Shown here: positions 36,778 through 46,529 of the stretch, in pieces | Numbering within the stretch: the stretch's first letter is position 1 | How the letters are laid out: each line of letters starts with the position of its first letter | Assembly: GCA_016707205.1 (NCBI GenBank) | Contig: JADJHZ010000001.1 | Location: 543,473-607,472, forward strand | Source: Haliscomenobacter sp. | Lineage (GTDB): Bacteria; Bacteroidota; Bacteroidia; Chitinophagales; Saprospiraceae | Reading direction: 5' to 3' | Length of the DNA stretch: 64,000 bases | Notes under the pieces: generated by a model | What the model was told of the DNA's origin: nothing | Seen by the model: the letters and a program-made list of their open reading frames with translations, nothing else | Databases searched by the model: none | Made by a program: the position numbers and the translations under genes

Positions 36778-39465
36778 ATGAAAAAAACCGTCTCGAAAGC
36801 ACCCTTAGCCCCCATCTGCTTATTTGCCCTCCTCCTTGCCTGCAGCCTTACCCCAAGCGCGCAAACCTCCCCCTTGTACAAAAACAAAAACCTGCCGGTG
36901 GAAACCCGGGTTCAAGACCTGCTCCGGCAGATGACCCCCGAAGAAAAATTCTGGCAGCTCTTTATGATTCCCGGCGATCTGGATAAGGCCGATACCGCTC
37001 AATACAAAAACGGACTATTTGGCTTTCAGGTAAGCGCCGGAAGCCGGGGAGACGCCGGCGGACAAATGCTCCAATACCATACCAACGAACCTGCCGCTGC
37101 GCTGGCCAAGAAGATCAACGCGATTCAACGGTACTTCGTGGAGAAAACCAGGCTGGGTATTCCCATCATCCCTTTTGATGAGGCCCTGCATGGGTTGGTA
37201 AGGGAGGGCGGCTCCGCTTTCCCGCAGTCGATCGCCCTGGCGGCCACCTGGGACACCGCCTTGATGACCAGGGTAGCCGGCGCCATTGCAATAGAAACCC
37301 GGCAAAGGGGTATCCGGCAAATACTCTCCCCTGTGGTCAATATCGCTTCCGATGTCCGCTGGGGAAGAACGGAGGAAACCTACGGCGAAGACCCGTTTCT
37401 CGCTTCGGCCATGGGCGTCTGTTTCGTAAAAGCTTTTGAAACGAGGGGCATTATGACCACGCCCAAACATTTTGTCGCGAACGTGGGCGATGGCGGCCGG
37501 GACAGCTACCCCATCCACCACAATGAACGGTTGCTGGAAGAGGTGTATTTCCCGCCCTTCAAAGCCTGCATAGACCAGGGCGGCAGCCGCTCGGTGATGA
37601 CCGCTTACAATTCGTTGGACGGAGTTGCCGCCTCCTCCAACCACTGGCTGTTGACCGAAAAGCTGAAAAAGCAATGGGGCTTTACCGGTTTTGTGATTTC
37701 AGACGCCAATGCCGTTGGCGGCGCCCTGGTGCTGCACAATACCGCCAAGGATTATGCCGAAAGCGGCCTGCATGCGATTACCGGCGGGCTGGACGTGATT
37801 TTCCAAACCGATTACCAGCACCACGCGTTGTTCATCCCTCCTTTCCTGGACGGAAGCATGGACAGCAACCGCCTGAACGATGCCGTGGCAAGGGTGCTGA
37901 GGGCCAAATTGGAGCTCGGCCTTTTTGAAAACCCCTATGTTTCCGAAACCATCCAACCCGATTCCTCGCACAAGCAAATCGCCAGACAGGCTGCCCTGGA
38001 GTCCTTTGTGCTGCTGAAAAATGCCCGCCTGCCGGGGCAGGAAAACAACGCCCTGCCTTTTTCCGAAACCATCCGCCGTATCGCCGTGATTGGCCCCGAT
38101 GCCGTGGAAGCGCGTTTAGGCGGCTACAGCGGGCCGGGCAATGCAAAAGTATCCATTCTCGAAGGACTGAAGCAACGCGCCGGAAAAGCCATCCAGGTCC
38201 TCTATGCCCCCGGTTGTGGCCGCAGCAGCGAAGAACTCGTGCCCGTACCGGCTGCACACCTCCAAACAAACCAGGCCGAAGGCCTGCAGGCAGCGTATTT
38301 TAACAACATCGCCCTGACCGGAGAACCCTTCCTGAAACGCATCGACAAAAAAATTGATTTCCGCTGGACGCTCTATGGCCCCGCCGCTGGAATGGATCCC
38401 GGCTTTTATGCCGTCCGCTGGACCGGAAAACTAATCGCCCCCGTAACGGGCAACCATAAAATCGGCCTGGAAGGCAACGACGGCTTCCGTTTATACATCG
38501 ACAACCAACTGGTGATCGACAACTGGGAAAAGCAATCCTACCGCAGGGTGCTGATCGATTTCGCCCTGGAAAAGGGCCGCCAATATGACCTCCACATAGA
38601 GTTTTACGAGCCAAGAGGAAATGCGACGATTAAACTGGTATGGGATGTGGGCGCCGATACCAGCTGGCGGGAAAAAATAACCGACGCGGTGGCAACCGCC
38701 AAACAAGCCGACATCGCAGTTATTGCCGCAGGAATCACCGAGGGCGAATTCCAGGACAGGGCGTTGCTGTCTTTGCCCGGCCATCAGGAAGAACTGATCC
38801 AAGCCGTTGCGGCTACCGGAAAACCGGTAGTGGTCCTGCTCGTTGGCGGCAGCGCCATTACGATGGAGAGTTGGAAAGACAAGGTCCAGGCCATCGGCGC
38901 GGTTTGGTACCCCGGCGAAGAAGGCGGCCATGCCATTGCCGCGGTGTTATTTGGCGATTACAACCCCGCCGGAAGACTGCCGATCACCTTTCCGCTGCAC
39001 GAAGGGCAACTTCCGCTGGTGTATAACCACAAACCCACCGGCAGAGGAGATGACTATAACAATTTGTCCGGCCTGCCGCTTTTCCCCTTTGGCTTTGGGT
39101 TAAGCTATACCCGCTTTGCGTACAGCGATATGAAACTGGACAAAAACACCATCGGCGCCGCCGGCTCCACCACCGTTTCGTTTACCATAAAAAATACCGG
39201 CGCCCGGGATGGCGAGGAAGTCGTCCAATTATATATCCAGGATGTTTTGGCATCGGTAGCCCGGCCTGTGCTGGAGTTGAAAGGCTTTCAGCGGGTGCGC
39301 CTGAAAGCCGGAGAAACCCAAACCGTTGCGTTTTCCATTACCCCTGACATGCTTTCGATGCTCGACCTGCAGCTCAACCGGGTGGTAGAGCCGGGAGCGT
39401 TTCGGGTAATGGTGGGGGGATCGTCTGCCGATATCCGGCTGAAGGACACGTTGACGGTATACTGA
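36778..39465 (+). CDS. Glycoside hydrolase family 3 with PA14 domain
   Basis: An 895-residue secreted beta-glycosidase. A signal peptide and lipobox-like LLLAC precede the GH3 barrel, which includes GIPIIPFDEALHGLVREGG and KHFVANVGDGGRDSYPIHH; the nucleophile Asp309 is in FVISDANAVGG. The second GH3 domain is interrupted by a PA14 module at about 490-620 (HKIGLEGNDGFRLYIDNQLV), an arrangement known from beta-glucosidases where PA14 shapes the active site. A fibronectin III-like domain closes the protein. Beta-glucosidase or beta-xylosidase activity fits; substrate not settled. The DNA is GC-rich, like the native blocks. Confidence 0.93.
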   Translation: MKKTVSKAPLAPICLFALLLACSLTPSAQTSPLYKNKNLPVETRVQDLLRQMTPEEKFWQLFMIPGDLDKADTAQYKNGLFGFQVSAGSRGDAGGQMLQYHTNEPAAALAKKINAIQRYFVEKTRLGIPIIPFDEALHGLVREGGSAFPQSIALAATWDTALMTRVAGAIAIETRQRGIRQILSPVVNIASDVRWGRTEETYGEDPFLASAMGVCFVKAFETRGIMTTPKHFVANVGDGGRDSYPIHHNERLLEEVYFPPFKACIDQGGSRSVMTAYNSLDGVAASSNHWLLTEKLKKQWGFTGFVISDANAVGGALVLHNTAKDYAESGLHAITGGLDVIFQTDYQHHALFIPPFLDGSMDSNRLNDAVARVLRAKLELGLFENPYVSETIQPDSSHKQIARQAALESFVLLKNARLPGQENNALPFSETIRRIAVIGPDAVEARLGGYSGPGNAKVSILEGLKQRAGKAIQVLYAPGCGRSSEELVPVPAAHLQTNQAEGLQAAYFNNIALTGEPFLKRIDKKIDFRWTLYGPAAGMDPGFYAVRWTGKLIAPVTGNHKIGLEGNDGFRLYIDNQLVIDNWEKQSYRRVLIDFALEKGRQYDLHIEFYEPRGNATIKLVWDVGADTSWREKITDAVATAKQADIAVIAAGITEGEFQDRALLSLPGHQEELIQAVAATGKPVVVLLVGGSAITMESWKDKVQAIGAVWYPGEEGGHAIAAVLFGDYNPAGRLPITFPLHEGQLPLVYNHKPTGRGDDYNNLSGLPLFPFGFGLSYTRFAYSDMKLDKNTIGAAGSTTVSFTIKNTGARDGEEVVQLYIQDVLASVARPVLELKGFQRVRLKAGETQTVAFSITPDMLSMLDLQLNRVVEPGAFRVMVGGSSADIRLKDTLTVY

Positions 39466-39623
39466 GGCGTTGCGGCGGACCTGGGCGCTACCCTAAAACT
39501 GGGTCCAATTGCACAATTAGACAGAAAACAATTGATATGCGATATGGAGAACCCAATGAATTTTTTAAAGATGTTGTGGTTCGCTTATACGATACAAATA
39601 AAACAAATAAATTAAACCAAGTG

Positions 39624-42600
39624 ATGAGAAACACGGTAATACCTTTCGCTCTACTCTTCACCGCTGCCATAAGCGCATTTCCGGGGCATGCCCAAACCCC
39701 GGAAAGTCATAACAACACGAACAAATACGACAGCCTGGTAAATGTCAACAACCGGTACCTGAAGCAGGATATCGCCAAACTTAAACTGCTTAATACCCTT
39801 GCCTATACCAGCACAAGAGCAAACCCAACCAAAGGGGTTGAAACAGGAGAACAGGCCATTGCCCTGGCACAAAAGCTCAACAACCAACTACTGCTTGCCG
39901 AGGCCTTTAACAACAAAGGGTTAAACCATGTTGCCAATGGCGACTATCCCGCCGCCATGGAGCTTTATGAAAAAGCGCTCGCCATCAACCAAAGCCTTAA
40001 AAATACCTATGGCATTGCCCATAACATTGCTAATATGGGCAATATGTATAGCAGAAAAGGCGACAACAAAAAAGCAAAAGAAACTTTAGAACAAGCTTTA
40101 ACGCTTTTTGAACGTATACCCGATAAAACTGGGATTGCAAAATGCTACAATGGTATCGGAAATACATACTCAAATCTTCAGGATTATTCCAAGGCCTTGG
40201 AATACTATCAAAAAGCCCTAACCATCAATGAGCAAATAGGCAATTTGCCAGACAAATCGAATAACCTACGTAATATCGGACTTACTTACCAAAGACTTTC
40301 CGAATATTCAAAAGCGTTGGAATACTTTCAAAAAGCGATGGCCACCAATGAGCAATTAGGAAATAAAACAGGAATGGTTCAAATCATCAATGAAATCGCA
40401 AGGACATACGATAACCTGAAAAATTATCCAAAAGCTTTGGAATACCGCCAAAAAGCCTTAGCCATCAATGAGCAATTGGGAAATAAATCCGGCATAGCTC
40501 AAAACTTACAAGATATAGCGTGGACATACCAAAACCTGGAAAATTATCCAAAGACTTTGGAATACCGCCAAAAAGCCTTAGCCATCAATGAACAATTGGG
40601 AAATAAATCCGGCATAGCTCAAAACTTACAGGATATCGCATGGACATACTCCTCAAAGCTTAACAATTATCCCAAGGCTTTGGAAAACTATCAAAAAGCA
40701 ATGACCATAAATGAGCAATTGGGAAATAAAAACAAGATGCTTGAAAACATCAACAACATCTCGTATATCTATTATTTGACATCAGATTATCCCAAGGCTT
40801 TGGAATTAAACCAAAAAGCATTAACCATCTATGAGCAATTGGGAGATAAGAGTGGCATGGCTCAAACCTTTAGAAAATTAGGGATTACTTGGGATAAGCT
40901 TTCAGATTTTCCCAAGGCTCTGGAATACCATATGAAGGCATTGACACTGGATGAGCAATTGGGAGACAAAGAAGGCATAGGTCATGACTTAACCAACTTA
41001 GGGCTTGTCTACAATAGGATTAAAGATGATAGCAAGTCCATGGAATACAATCAAAAAGCATTGATTATCAATGAACAAATTGGAAATAAATCAGGTATGG
41101 CTTCTACCCTGAATAATATAGGAATCGAATACGTGAGAATTAAAGAATATCCAAAGGCTTTGGAATGCTATCAAAAAGCATTGGCTATTAATGAGAAACT
41201 TGAAAATAAAACAAGTATAGCTCGCAACTTAGGTAATATTGGCACTGTATATACTGAACTTGGAGATTTTTCCAAGGCTTGGGAATATCTTCACAAAGGA
41301 TTGACCATCGATGAGCAAACTGGAGGGAAACAGAATTTGCCTCATACCTATGTTCTTATCGGGAGTGTAATCCAATCGGCGCCGGATTCTGTGTTGGTGG
41401 AAATAGGAATTGACCCCGCCAACCGCAATGAAAAAGGCCTGGAAATGAAATACAAAGGCCTTAAAATAGCTGAGGAAACTCGGGATGTACGGTGGCAGGT
41501 AGTTATACAGGAAATCATCAGCGCCTCTTACGAAAAACAAGGAGATTACGGTAAGGCATACGATTCCTATAAAAAATTCATTATTCTGCGTGACAGCATA
41601 GCAAGTGTAGAGATTAAAGATCAGATCGACCGCAAAAGCATGGTGTATGATTTTGAAAAAAAAGAAACGGAATTAAAATTTCAGCAGCAAATAACAGAAG
41701 AGAAATTACTACGCAGCATCCAGGAAGCAACCCTGGGCAAGCAACAATTAATGCTGAGCAACAAAGAGAAAGATCTGCAGCGCCTGGCCTACCTTAAAGA
41801 AAAAGCAGAGAAACAACAAAAGGAAAACCTGCTTTCGTTATCGGAAAAAGAAAGGCAATTGAACTTGGCAGCCCTTGAGGCATTGGGCAAGGAAAAAGAC
41901 TTGCAACAGAAAGCGCTTCAATTGAGCCAGGCGGAAGTGCAAAGCAAAAACCAACAGCGCAATGCGCTTATTGCAGGAAGTGCCTTATTGTTTTTGTTGG
42001 CAGGCGCCATTTATATGGGTTTACGTAAAACAGCCAAAGAGAAAAAGAGATCAGAAGATTTACTCTTGAATATTCTTCCTGCAGAAATAGCCCAGGAGTT
42101 GAAAAACAAAGGCGAATCCCTCGCCAGGCAATACAATAATGTATCCGTACTATTTACTGATTTTGTAAACTTTACTGGAATAAGCGAACAGCTTTCCCCA
42201 ACGGAATTGGTTCAGGAAATAAATAAAAACTTTACCGTATTTGATTCCATAATGGAAAAGAATGGCATCGAAAAAATCAAAACTATTGGTGATGCCTATT
42301 TAGCCGTTTGCGGTTTGCCTCATGAAGTAGAGGATCATGCACGAAGGATTACAAAAGCGGCATTAGAAATACAGGCATTTATGCGGACAAGCAATGGTAA
42401 ATTCCAGGTGCGCATGGGTATACATTCAGGCCCGGTAGTAGCCGGAATAGTAGGGGTGAAAAAGTTTGCTTATGACATTTGGGGTGATACCGTAAACATG
42501 GCAAGCCGCATGGAATCTAACAGCGAGGCTGGTAAAATAAATATAAGCCAGGCAACATATGAGTTGGTAAAGGATAATTTCATATTTGAGTACAGAGGAA

Positions 42601-42659
42601 AAATAGAGGCAAAAGGCAAAGGGGAAATTGATATGTATTTTGTAGAAACATTATCCTGA
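39624..42659 (+). CDS. TPR-repeat adenylate cyclase, class III
   Basis: About 1011 residues from ATG 39624; the open frame begins at 39537, but only the inner ATG gives a signal peptide (MRNTVIPFALLFTAAISAFPGHAQ). Some 13-15 tetratricopeptide repeats (unit ALEYYQKALTINEQIGN) fill residues 60-620 outside the membrane. A coiled coil and one membrane span (about 782-800, ALLFLLAGAIYMGL) follow, then the cytoplasmic cyclase domain. Catalytic marks are LFTDFVNFT (metal Asp), KTIGDAYLAVCG (adenine-specific Lys and second metal Asp) and YDIWGDTVNMASRMES (Asp plus the N-x3-R pair). It likely makes cAMP in response to an extracytoplasmic partner. Two TPR units are near-identical in DNA. Confidence 0.92.
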   Translation: MRNTVIPFALLFTAAISAFPGHAQTPESHNNTNKYDSLVNVNNRYLKQDIAKLKLLNTLAYTSTRANPTKGVETGEQAIALAQKLNNQLLLAEAFNNKGLNHVANGDYPAAMELYEKALAINQSLKNTYGIAHNIANMGNMYSRKGDNKKAKETLEQALTLFERIPDKTGIAKCYNGIGNTYSNLQDYSKALEYYQKALTINEQIGNLPDKSNNLRNIGLTYQRLSEYSKALEYFQKAMATNEQLGNKTGMVQIINEIARTYDNLKNYPKALEYRQKALAINEQLGNKSGIAQNLQDIAWTYQNLENYPKTLEYRQKALAINEQLGNKSGIAQNLQDIAWTYSSKLNNYPKALENYQKAMTINEQLGNKNKMLENINNISYIYYLTSDYPKALELNQKALTIYEQLGDKSGMAQTFRKLGITWDKLSDFPKALEYHMKALTLDEQLGDKEGIGHDLTNLGLVYNRIKDDSKSMEYNQKALIINEQIGNKSGMASTLNNIGIEYVRIKEYPKALECYQKALAINEKLENKTSIARNLGNIGTVYTELGDFSKAWEYLHKGLTIDEQTGGKQNLPHTYVLIGSVIQSAPDSVLVEIGIDPANRNEKGLEMKYKGLKIAEETRDVRWQVVIQEIISASYEKQGDYGKAYDSYKKFIILRDSIASVEIKDQIDRKSMVYDFEKKETELKFQQQITEEKLLRSIQEATLGKQQLMLSNKEKDLQRLAYLKEKAEKQQKENLLSLSEKERQLNLAALEALGKEKDLQQKALQLSQAEVQSKNQQRNALIAGSALLFLLAGAIYMGLRKTAKEKKRSEDLLLNILPAEIAQELKNKGESLARQYNNVSVLFTDFVNFTGISEQLSPTELVQEINKNFTVFDSIMEKNGIEKIKTIGDAYLAVCGLPHEVEDHARRITKAALEIQAFMRTSNGKFQVRMGIHSGPVVAGIVGVKKFAYDIWGDTVNMASRMESNSEAGKINISQATYELVKDNFIFEYRGKIEAKGKGEIDMYFVETLS
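40437..40676 (+). repeat. Recent tandem duplication of a TPR unit
   Basis: Two neighbouring 120-bp units in the cyclase gene are almost identical, both encoding YRQKALAINEQLGNKSGIAQ followed by NLQDIAWTY. The other TPR units differ by many bases. This points to a recent one-unit expansion without loss of frame. Confidence 0.8.
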
Positions 42660-42806
42660 AACAATGGCCCAGGAAAGAAAAATCAAAGCTCGTCTTGCAG
42701 TACCTGACAGAAAAAGCAAACGGACTCCATGGCATACGTTCCTTCCTAAGTCTTAACCAGTATTTAACCTGGCTTTCATTCAGCATTTATGGTATATTTG
42801 TACGGA

Positions 42807-42837
42807 GGGTGTTCAAACGGCCCCCTTCAGAACACCC
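42807..42837. terminator. Hairpin after the cyclase gene
   Basis: The stem GGGTGTTC/GAACACCC of 8 bp, with a 15-base loop, lies about 150 bases after the cyclase stop. The distance and lack of a T-run make a terminator role uncertain. A TATATTTG box, matching the TAnnTTTG promoter consensus, lies just before it at about 42793-42800 and could drive the VOC gene. Confidence 0.35.
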
Positions 42838-42975
42838 AAACACTAAAAGCTAGTTCAACACTTTTGAATGTCGCTTAAATCCAGCGTTGGGCCTCTCCCC
42901 AACCAGGCACTATGATTTCAAGATAGCTTCAACTACCCGCTTAACTACAAAACAACCATAAAATCAAAATGAATT

Positions 42976-43347
42976 ATGAAATTAGGCGCTTTTTCCATTA
43001 GTCTTGCGGTAAAAGACATTCAGAAATCTAAAGCATTCTACGAAAACTTGGGGTTTGCCATTTTAGGCGGTAATATCAATCAAAAATGGCTGATTTTGAA
43101 AAATGAAAACGCGATCATAGGTTTATTCGAAGGTATGTTTGACAAAAATATCATCACCTTTAACCCAGGTTGGGATGAAAATGCCCAAAACGTAGAATCG
43201 TTTGATGATGTAAGAGTTATTCAAGAACATTTGAAAAATTCCGGAATACCATTAACTTCGGAAGCAGACCCCAATTCGAACGGCCCGGCACATATTACGT
43301 TGACCGACCCAGATGGAAATTCTATTCTTATTGACCAGCATAGGTGA
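42976..43347 (+). CDS. VOC family (glyoxalase-like) protein
   Basis: A 123-residue single-module vicinal-oxygen-chelate protein. The two beta-alpha-beta-beta-beta halves are visible: ISLAVKDIQKSKAFYENLGF at the start and HITLTDPDGNSILIDQH at the end. Such small VOC proteins include bleomycin-type resistance proteins and uncharacterised isomerases; the activity cannot be told from sequence. It is unrelated in detail to the second VOC gene at 47474. Confidence 0.88.
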   Translation: MKLGAFSISLAVKDIQKSKAFYENLGFAILGGNINQKWLILKNENAIIGLFEGMFDKNIITFNPGWDENAQNVESFDDVRVIQEHLKNSGIPLTSEADPNSNGPAHITLTDPDGNSILIDQHR

Positions 43348-43657
43348 AACCGGAAGGCGTTGAACTGCCAGACATCGCGGTGTTCAGGGCATGGCGTTGT
43401 CCACCTTTAAAGGGGGAAAGTTGCTTCGTCGGCGCTTCCCACGGACACCGGGATGCGGAGCCCTATTGCCATTATGAAAGCGTGCTCTTAGAGCCACAAC
43501 AATTAAAAACGGGGGCGCCGAAAACCGATTAGAGTAGGCAAAAACATCTAAAACAAAAAAACAACCAACTACAAACCCAAATCCTCCGGATACAAAAGCA
43601 GGGATGCGCCCCTTTGCCAGAAAGGTCATTTTTGTGGAGAACCAATCCTCCATTCTG
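43348..43657. other. Intergenic region, nothing recognised
   Basis: About 310 bases without a convincing gene. The left half is GC-rich and could be a decayed cassette end, but I found no paired arms. The right half leads into the next gene. Confidence 0.3.
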
Positions 43658-44485
43658 ATGACTACTAGATCGTATTTCCTCCCGCTGCTGGCATGTGTTC
43701 TGTTCCTCAGCCCGGCTTTTATGTGCCAAAAAGACGACGACGGTACGACACCCTCCGAAAATCCGCACTACACCTCTCTGGTAGGCTATTGGAAACTGGT
43801 CCACGGCCAAACGTTTGCCAAAAATGAGGCAGGCGCCACCATTGTTACCGCCAACCTGAACCCGGGCGTATTTGCCCATGAATTTTTTGCCAATGGCGCC
43901 TACAAAGGCCACGTCCTGGTGGGAAAACTCACCACGGAATCCGGCAACTGGATGCTCACCGTGCGAAAAACCGAGGGCGCCGACATCGAAGACGGTACCC
44001 TGGCGATCAAAACGGCGTCCACCATGGCCGAGGCCGGAAACTTGTTTGTGGATGCCGACGGCTACCAGCGTTTTACGATCTCATCCCTCAACAGCGTCAC
44101 CGGTTCGGGCAAATCCCGTATTTACCTGATCTCAAAACGCTTCGCAGGATACCCTTACGCGGAAAACCCGGGGGGGGAAAACTTTGGGAAATGGGCCGAA
44201 ATGCCTTTGAAAAAAAATTGGCGCGGGATCACCGCAGCCGAGAGAAAAGGAGGGGGGCGGGGGGGGGGCACAATCCGCGCGCGGGCTTTTGGGAGGCAAT
44301 GCCGCCTCCTCCTCAGCATCTGCTGTTTACCATTGGGCTTCGGCAACTCCTCCATAAGGGACTTTCACCCTCCAGAAATTTTCGGTATCTTTATACCAGA
44401 TCGGATGCCCATCCCGTGCACACACTATGCAGCTACGACAATGCCCCCTAAATGGAAGGGCCGACGCATTAAAACGAAAGCTTGA
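43658..44485 (+). CDS. Lipocalin-like lipoprotein with chimeric 3' end
   Basis: The N-terminal 185 residues form a lipoprotein: hydrophobic start MTTRSYFLPLLACVLFLSPAF with Cys after FM, a charged linker, then a lipocalin-type domain (SLVGYWKLVHGQTFAKNE, FFANGAYKGHVLVGKL). ATG 43658 is chosen because it starts the signal peptide; the frame is open from 43604. From about 44225 the reading frame runs into GC-rich low-complexity DNA and then antisense through a group II intron fragment to a stop at 44485. The last 80 residues are therefore not part of the original protein. Confidence 0.65.
   Translation: MTTRSYFLPLLACVLFLSPAFMCQKDDDGTTPSENPHYTSLVGYWKLVHGQTFAKNEAGATIVTANLNPGVFAHEFFANGAYKGHVLVGKLTTESGNWMLTVRKTEGADIEDGTLAIKTASTMAEAGNLFVDADGYQRFTISSLNSVTGSGKSRIYLISKRFAGYPYAENPGGENFGKWAEMPLKKNWRGITAAERKGGGRGGGTIRARAFGRQCRLLLSICCLPLGFGNSSIRDFHPPEIFGIFIPDRMPIPCTHYAATTMPPKWKGRRIKTKA
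44285..44423 (-). mobile_element. Group II intron, 5' fragment only
   Basis: On the minus strand this starts GTGTGCACGGGATGGGC at 44423 and contains GGTATAAAGATACCGAA and GGAGGGTGAAAGTCCC, almost the same as the 5' end of the intron at 11666. The similarity fades after about 100-140 bases and no maturase or domain V is nearby. It is a remnant of a second, related intron copy. Confidence 0.75.
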
Positions 44486-44559
44486 AAAGGCCTACCTTGG
44501 GTAAAAAAAACAGATGGCAGTTCCAGGTAGTCTAAAGAGTTGATTCAGGTATTCGAAAT

Positions 44560-45560
44560 GGTTCCTGATTTTCGCATTGAACGGCATAAAATATACGTTA
44601 CCTGAAATTTTATTTCTTGTATTGAGTGCCACGATTGGTGGAATGCGGAGTTGGGATGGAATTGCGGGTTGGGGGGGGATAATTTAAATTGGCTCAGGAA
44701 ATATTTCCCTTACACGTATGGGGTTCCATCGCATGATACGCTTAACAGGGTGTTATCCTTGATCAATTACCGGGCCTTTGAGGAGGGTTCATAACTGGGC
44801 AGGTTTTGTATTACCCAATGGAGCAGTGATCAATATTGACGGGAAAAGCTTCGTTCCAGTGCCAGCAAAGAGCGGCAACTACCACAAGCCAGGGCGGTAA
44901 AGGTGCTGTGCATCTGGTGCAAGCCTGGGTGGGGACATACAGCTATGCCTTGGGCAATCCCGCGTGGACAATAAATCGAATGAATTGTGGCCTTCCCAAT
45001 TGTTGAACTGGCTGGATGTTGAAGGCTGCGTAATAACTATAGATGCCATTGGGTGCCAGAAAGAAATTGCACAGCAGATCGTGGACAAGAAAGCAGACTA
45101 TGTGCTGGGCCTGAAAGCCAATCAACCCAAGCTTCATGCTGAAGTATAGGGATGTTCGAAGGCATCGGTGATGGATGCTGTGGAGCAGGAGAGGGTATGA
45201 AGGCTGATCGGGCAGCCCGGGGCGGGCCAGAAGCGTGTTTGCCGTGTCTACCAGGGCCTTTATGGAGGAGGACTTGCTGCATGGGTGGAAAGGGCTCAGC
45301 TCGGTCATAGAAATCACGGCTTACCGGGCATACAGGCCACTGGCCACTTCAGCCTGGATAAGCGTTATTATATCAGCAGTTTAGCTCCAGATGCCGCCCG
45401 GCTCAACGAGATCATACGCCTGCATTGGAGCATTGAAAACCAACTCCATTGGGCACTGGACGTTCAGTTTGGGGAAGATCAAAGCCGCAAACAATCCCAG
45501 AATGCAGCAGCCAACTTCTGGGCTTTGAACCTGTTAAAACCACGGCAAAATAAGCCTTAA
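44560..45560 (+). pseudogene. ISAs1-family transposase, decayed
   Basis: Transposase segments appear in order but in changing frames: GVPSHDTLNRVLSLINYRAF near 44720, AVINIDGKSFVPVPAKSGNY near 44820, then GCVITIDAIGCQKEIAQQIV with the catalytic Asp region (45030-45090), and RLNEIIRLHWSIENQLHWAL near 45400. These match the ISAs1 (H-repeat-associated) family. Several stops and shifts plus a missing stretch near 45150-45290 make it non-functional. Terminal inverted repeats were not found. Confidence 0.82.
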
Positions 45561-45609
45561 GCGCAAAATGAATAAATGTCTTTGGGGCGCCACTGGGATT
45601 TAATGGGGG

Positions 45610-45678
45610 CCCCCCTAAATGGGCGCACTGCGCAGTTGTTCACGTGTTATAGCCAACAGCAGAAAAACCGAAACGACC
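45610..45678 (+). repeat. attC-like half site before the DUF2071 gene
   Basis: GCGCAGTTGTTCACGTGTTATAGCC just upstream of the gene resembles the right part of repeat 1 (box GTTATAG). The matching left arm is lost in the decayed transposase region. Confidence 0.4.
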
Positions 45679-46386
45679 ATGAAAATCCCGACAATACACG
45701 GATATATCGACAGAAGAATTTTAATCAACTTCACGGCTGACCCAAAAGTTGTGGGGAAAATCATTCCGTTTCCGTTTAGACCAAAACGCTACAAAGACAA
45801 AGCGATCGTTGGAATTTGTCTGATTCGACTGAAAAAAATAAAACCCAAAGGACTACCAGACTTTATTGGAGTAAACTCTGAAAATGGCGCTCACAGAATT
45901 GCGGTCGAGTGGGACGAAGACGGAGAGACCAAATCTGGTGTTTACATCCCACGCAGAGACACTTCTCTAAAACTAAACACGCTTGTTGGCGGACGAATAT
46001 TTCCAGGCAGACATTATTACGCAAAATTCAATGTAGAAGAGAACAATGGGAACTATCATATTGACTTTAAAAGCTCAGACGACACCGAAATTTTAATTGA
46101 CGCAACCGAAACAAGTTTGTTTAGCGAAAAATCAATTTTTAAAACACTAAATAACGCTTCTGACTTTTTCGAAAAGGGCGACCTTGGTTATTCGCCAAAC
46201 AAAGACAAATTTGACGGACTTAGATTGAAAGCTTATAACTGGGAAGTTCGGCCACTTGAGGTTCAAAATGTAAAATCAAGCTTTTTTGAAAACGAAGAAA
46301 TTTTCCCAAAAGGTTCGGTGACATTTGATAACGCACTATTAATGACAAACATTGAACACGAATGGAAAAGCGAAACGGACAAATAA
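45679..46386 (+). CDS. DUF2071-like protein
   Basis: A 235-residue protein from ATG 45679 with the layout of the DUF2071 / acetoacetate decarboxylase-like fold: PFPFRPKRYKDKAIVGICLI, GAHRIAVEWDEDGETKSGVY and NTLVGGRIFPGRHYYAKF. No catalytic role is established for the family. The frame is open from 45619, but the extra N-terminus lies in the attC-like DNA. The gene is AT-rich, flanked by cassette-type half repeats on both sides, and isolated from its neighbours. Confidence 0.75.
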   Translation: MKIPTIHGYIDRRILINFTADPKVVGKIIPFPFRPKRYKDKAIVGICLIRLKKIKPKGLPDFIGVNSENGAHRIAVEWDEDGETKSGVYIPRRDTSLKLNTLVGGRIFPGRHYYAKFNVEENNGNYHIDFKSSDDTEILIDATETSLFSEKSIFKTLNNASDFFEKGDLGYSPNKDKFDGLRLKAYNWEVRPLEVQNVKSSFFENEEIFPKGSVTFDNALLMTNIEHEWKSETDK

Positions 46387-46392
46387 CCACTG

Positions 46393-46440
46393 GCTATAAC
46401 AGGCGTTTGGCCAAAAAGCGTTACCTGCCATACTAATAGA
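46393..46440 (+). repeat. attC-like half site after the DUF2071 gene
   Basis: GCTATAACAGGCGTTTGGCC has the same CTATAAC box and GCGTTTGGC arm start as the left sides of repeats 1 and 3. No complementary right arm follows before the next gene, so the site is truncated. Confidence 0.45.
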
Positions 46441-46529
46441 CAGAACCGAACATTCAAAAAGATGAAAATACACTTGTGCCCGGTTAAGCAAAAAAGAATG
46501 ACAATAGCCATCATTTAAAAAACATCCAC

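Noticed and set aside
40140..41300. Periodic repeats that might suggest CRISPR or a satellite
   Set aside because: The 120-bp period is in frame and encodes TPR units.
43384..43653. Minus-strand frame of 89 codons
   Set aside because: No start context, no family resemblance, and overlaps the upstream region of the lipocalin gene.
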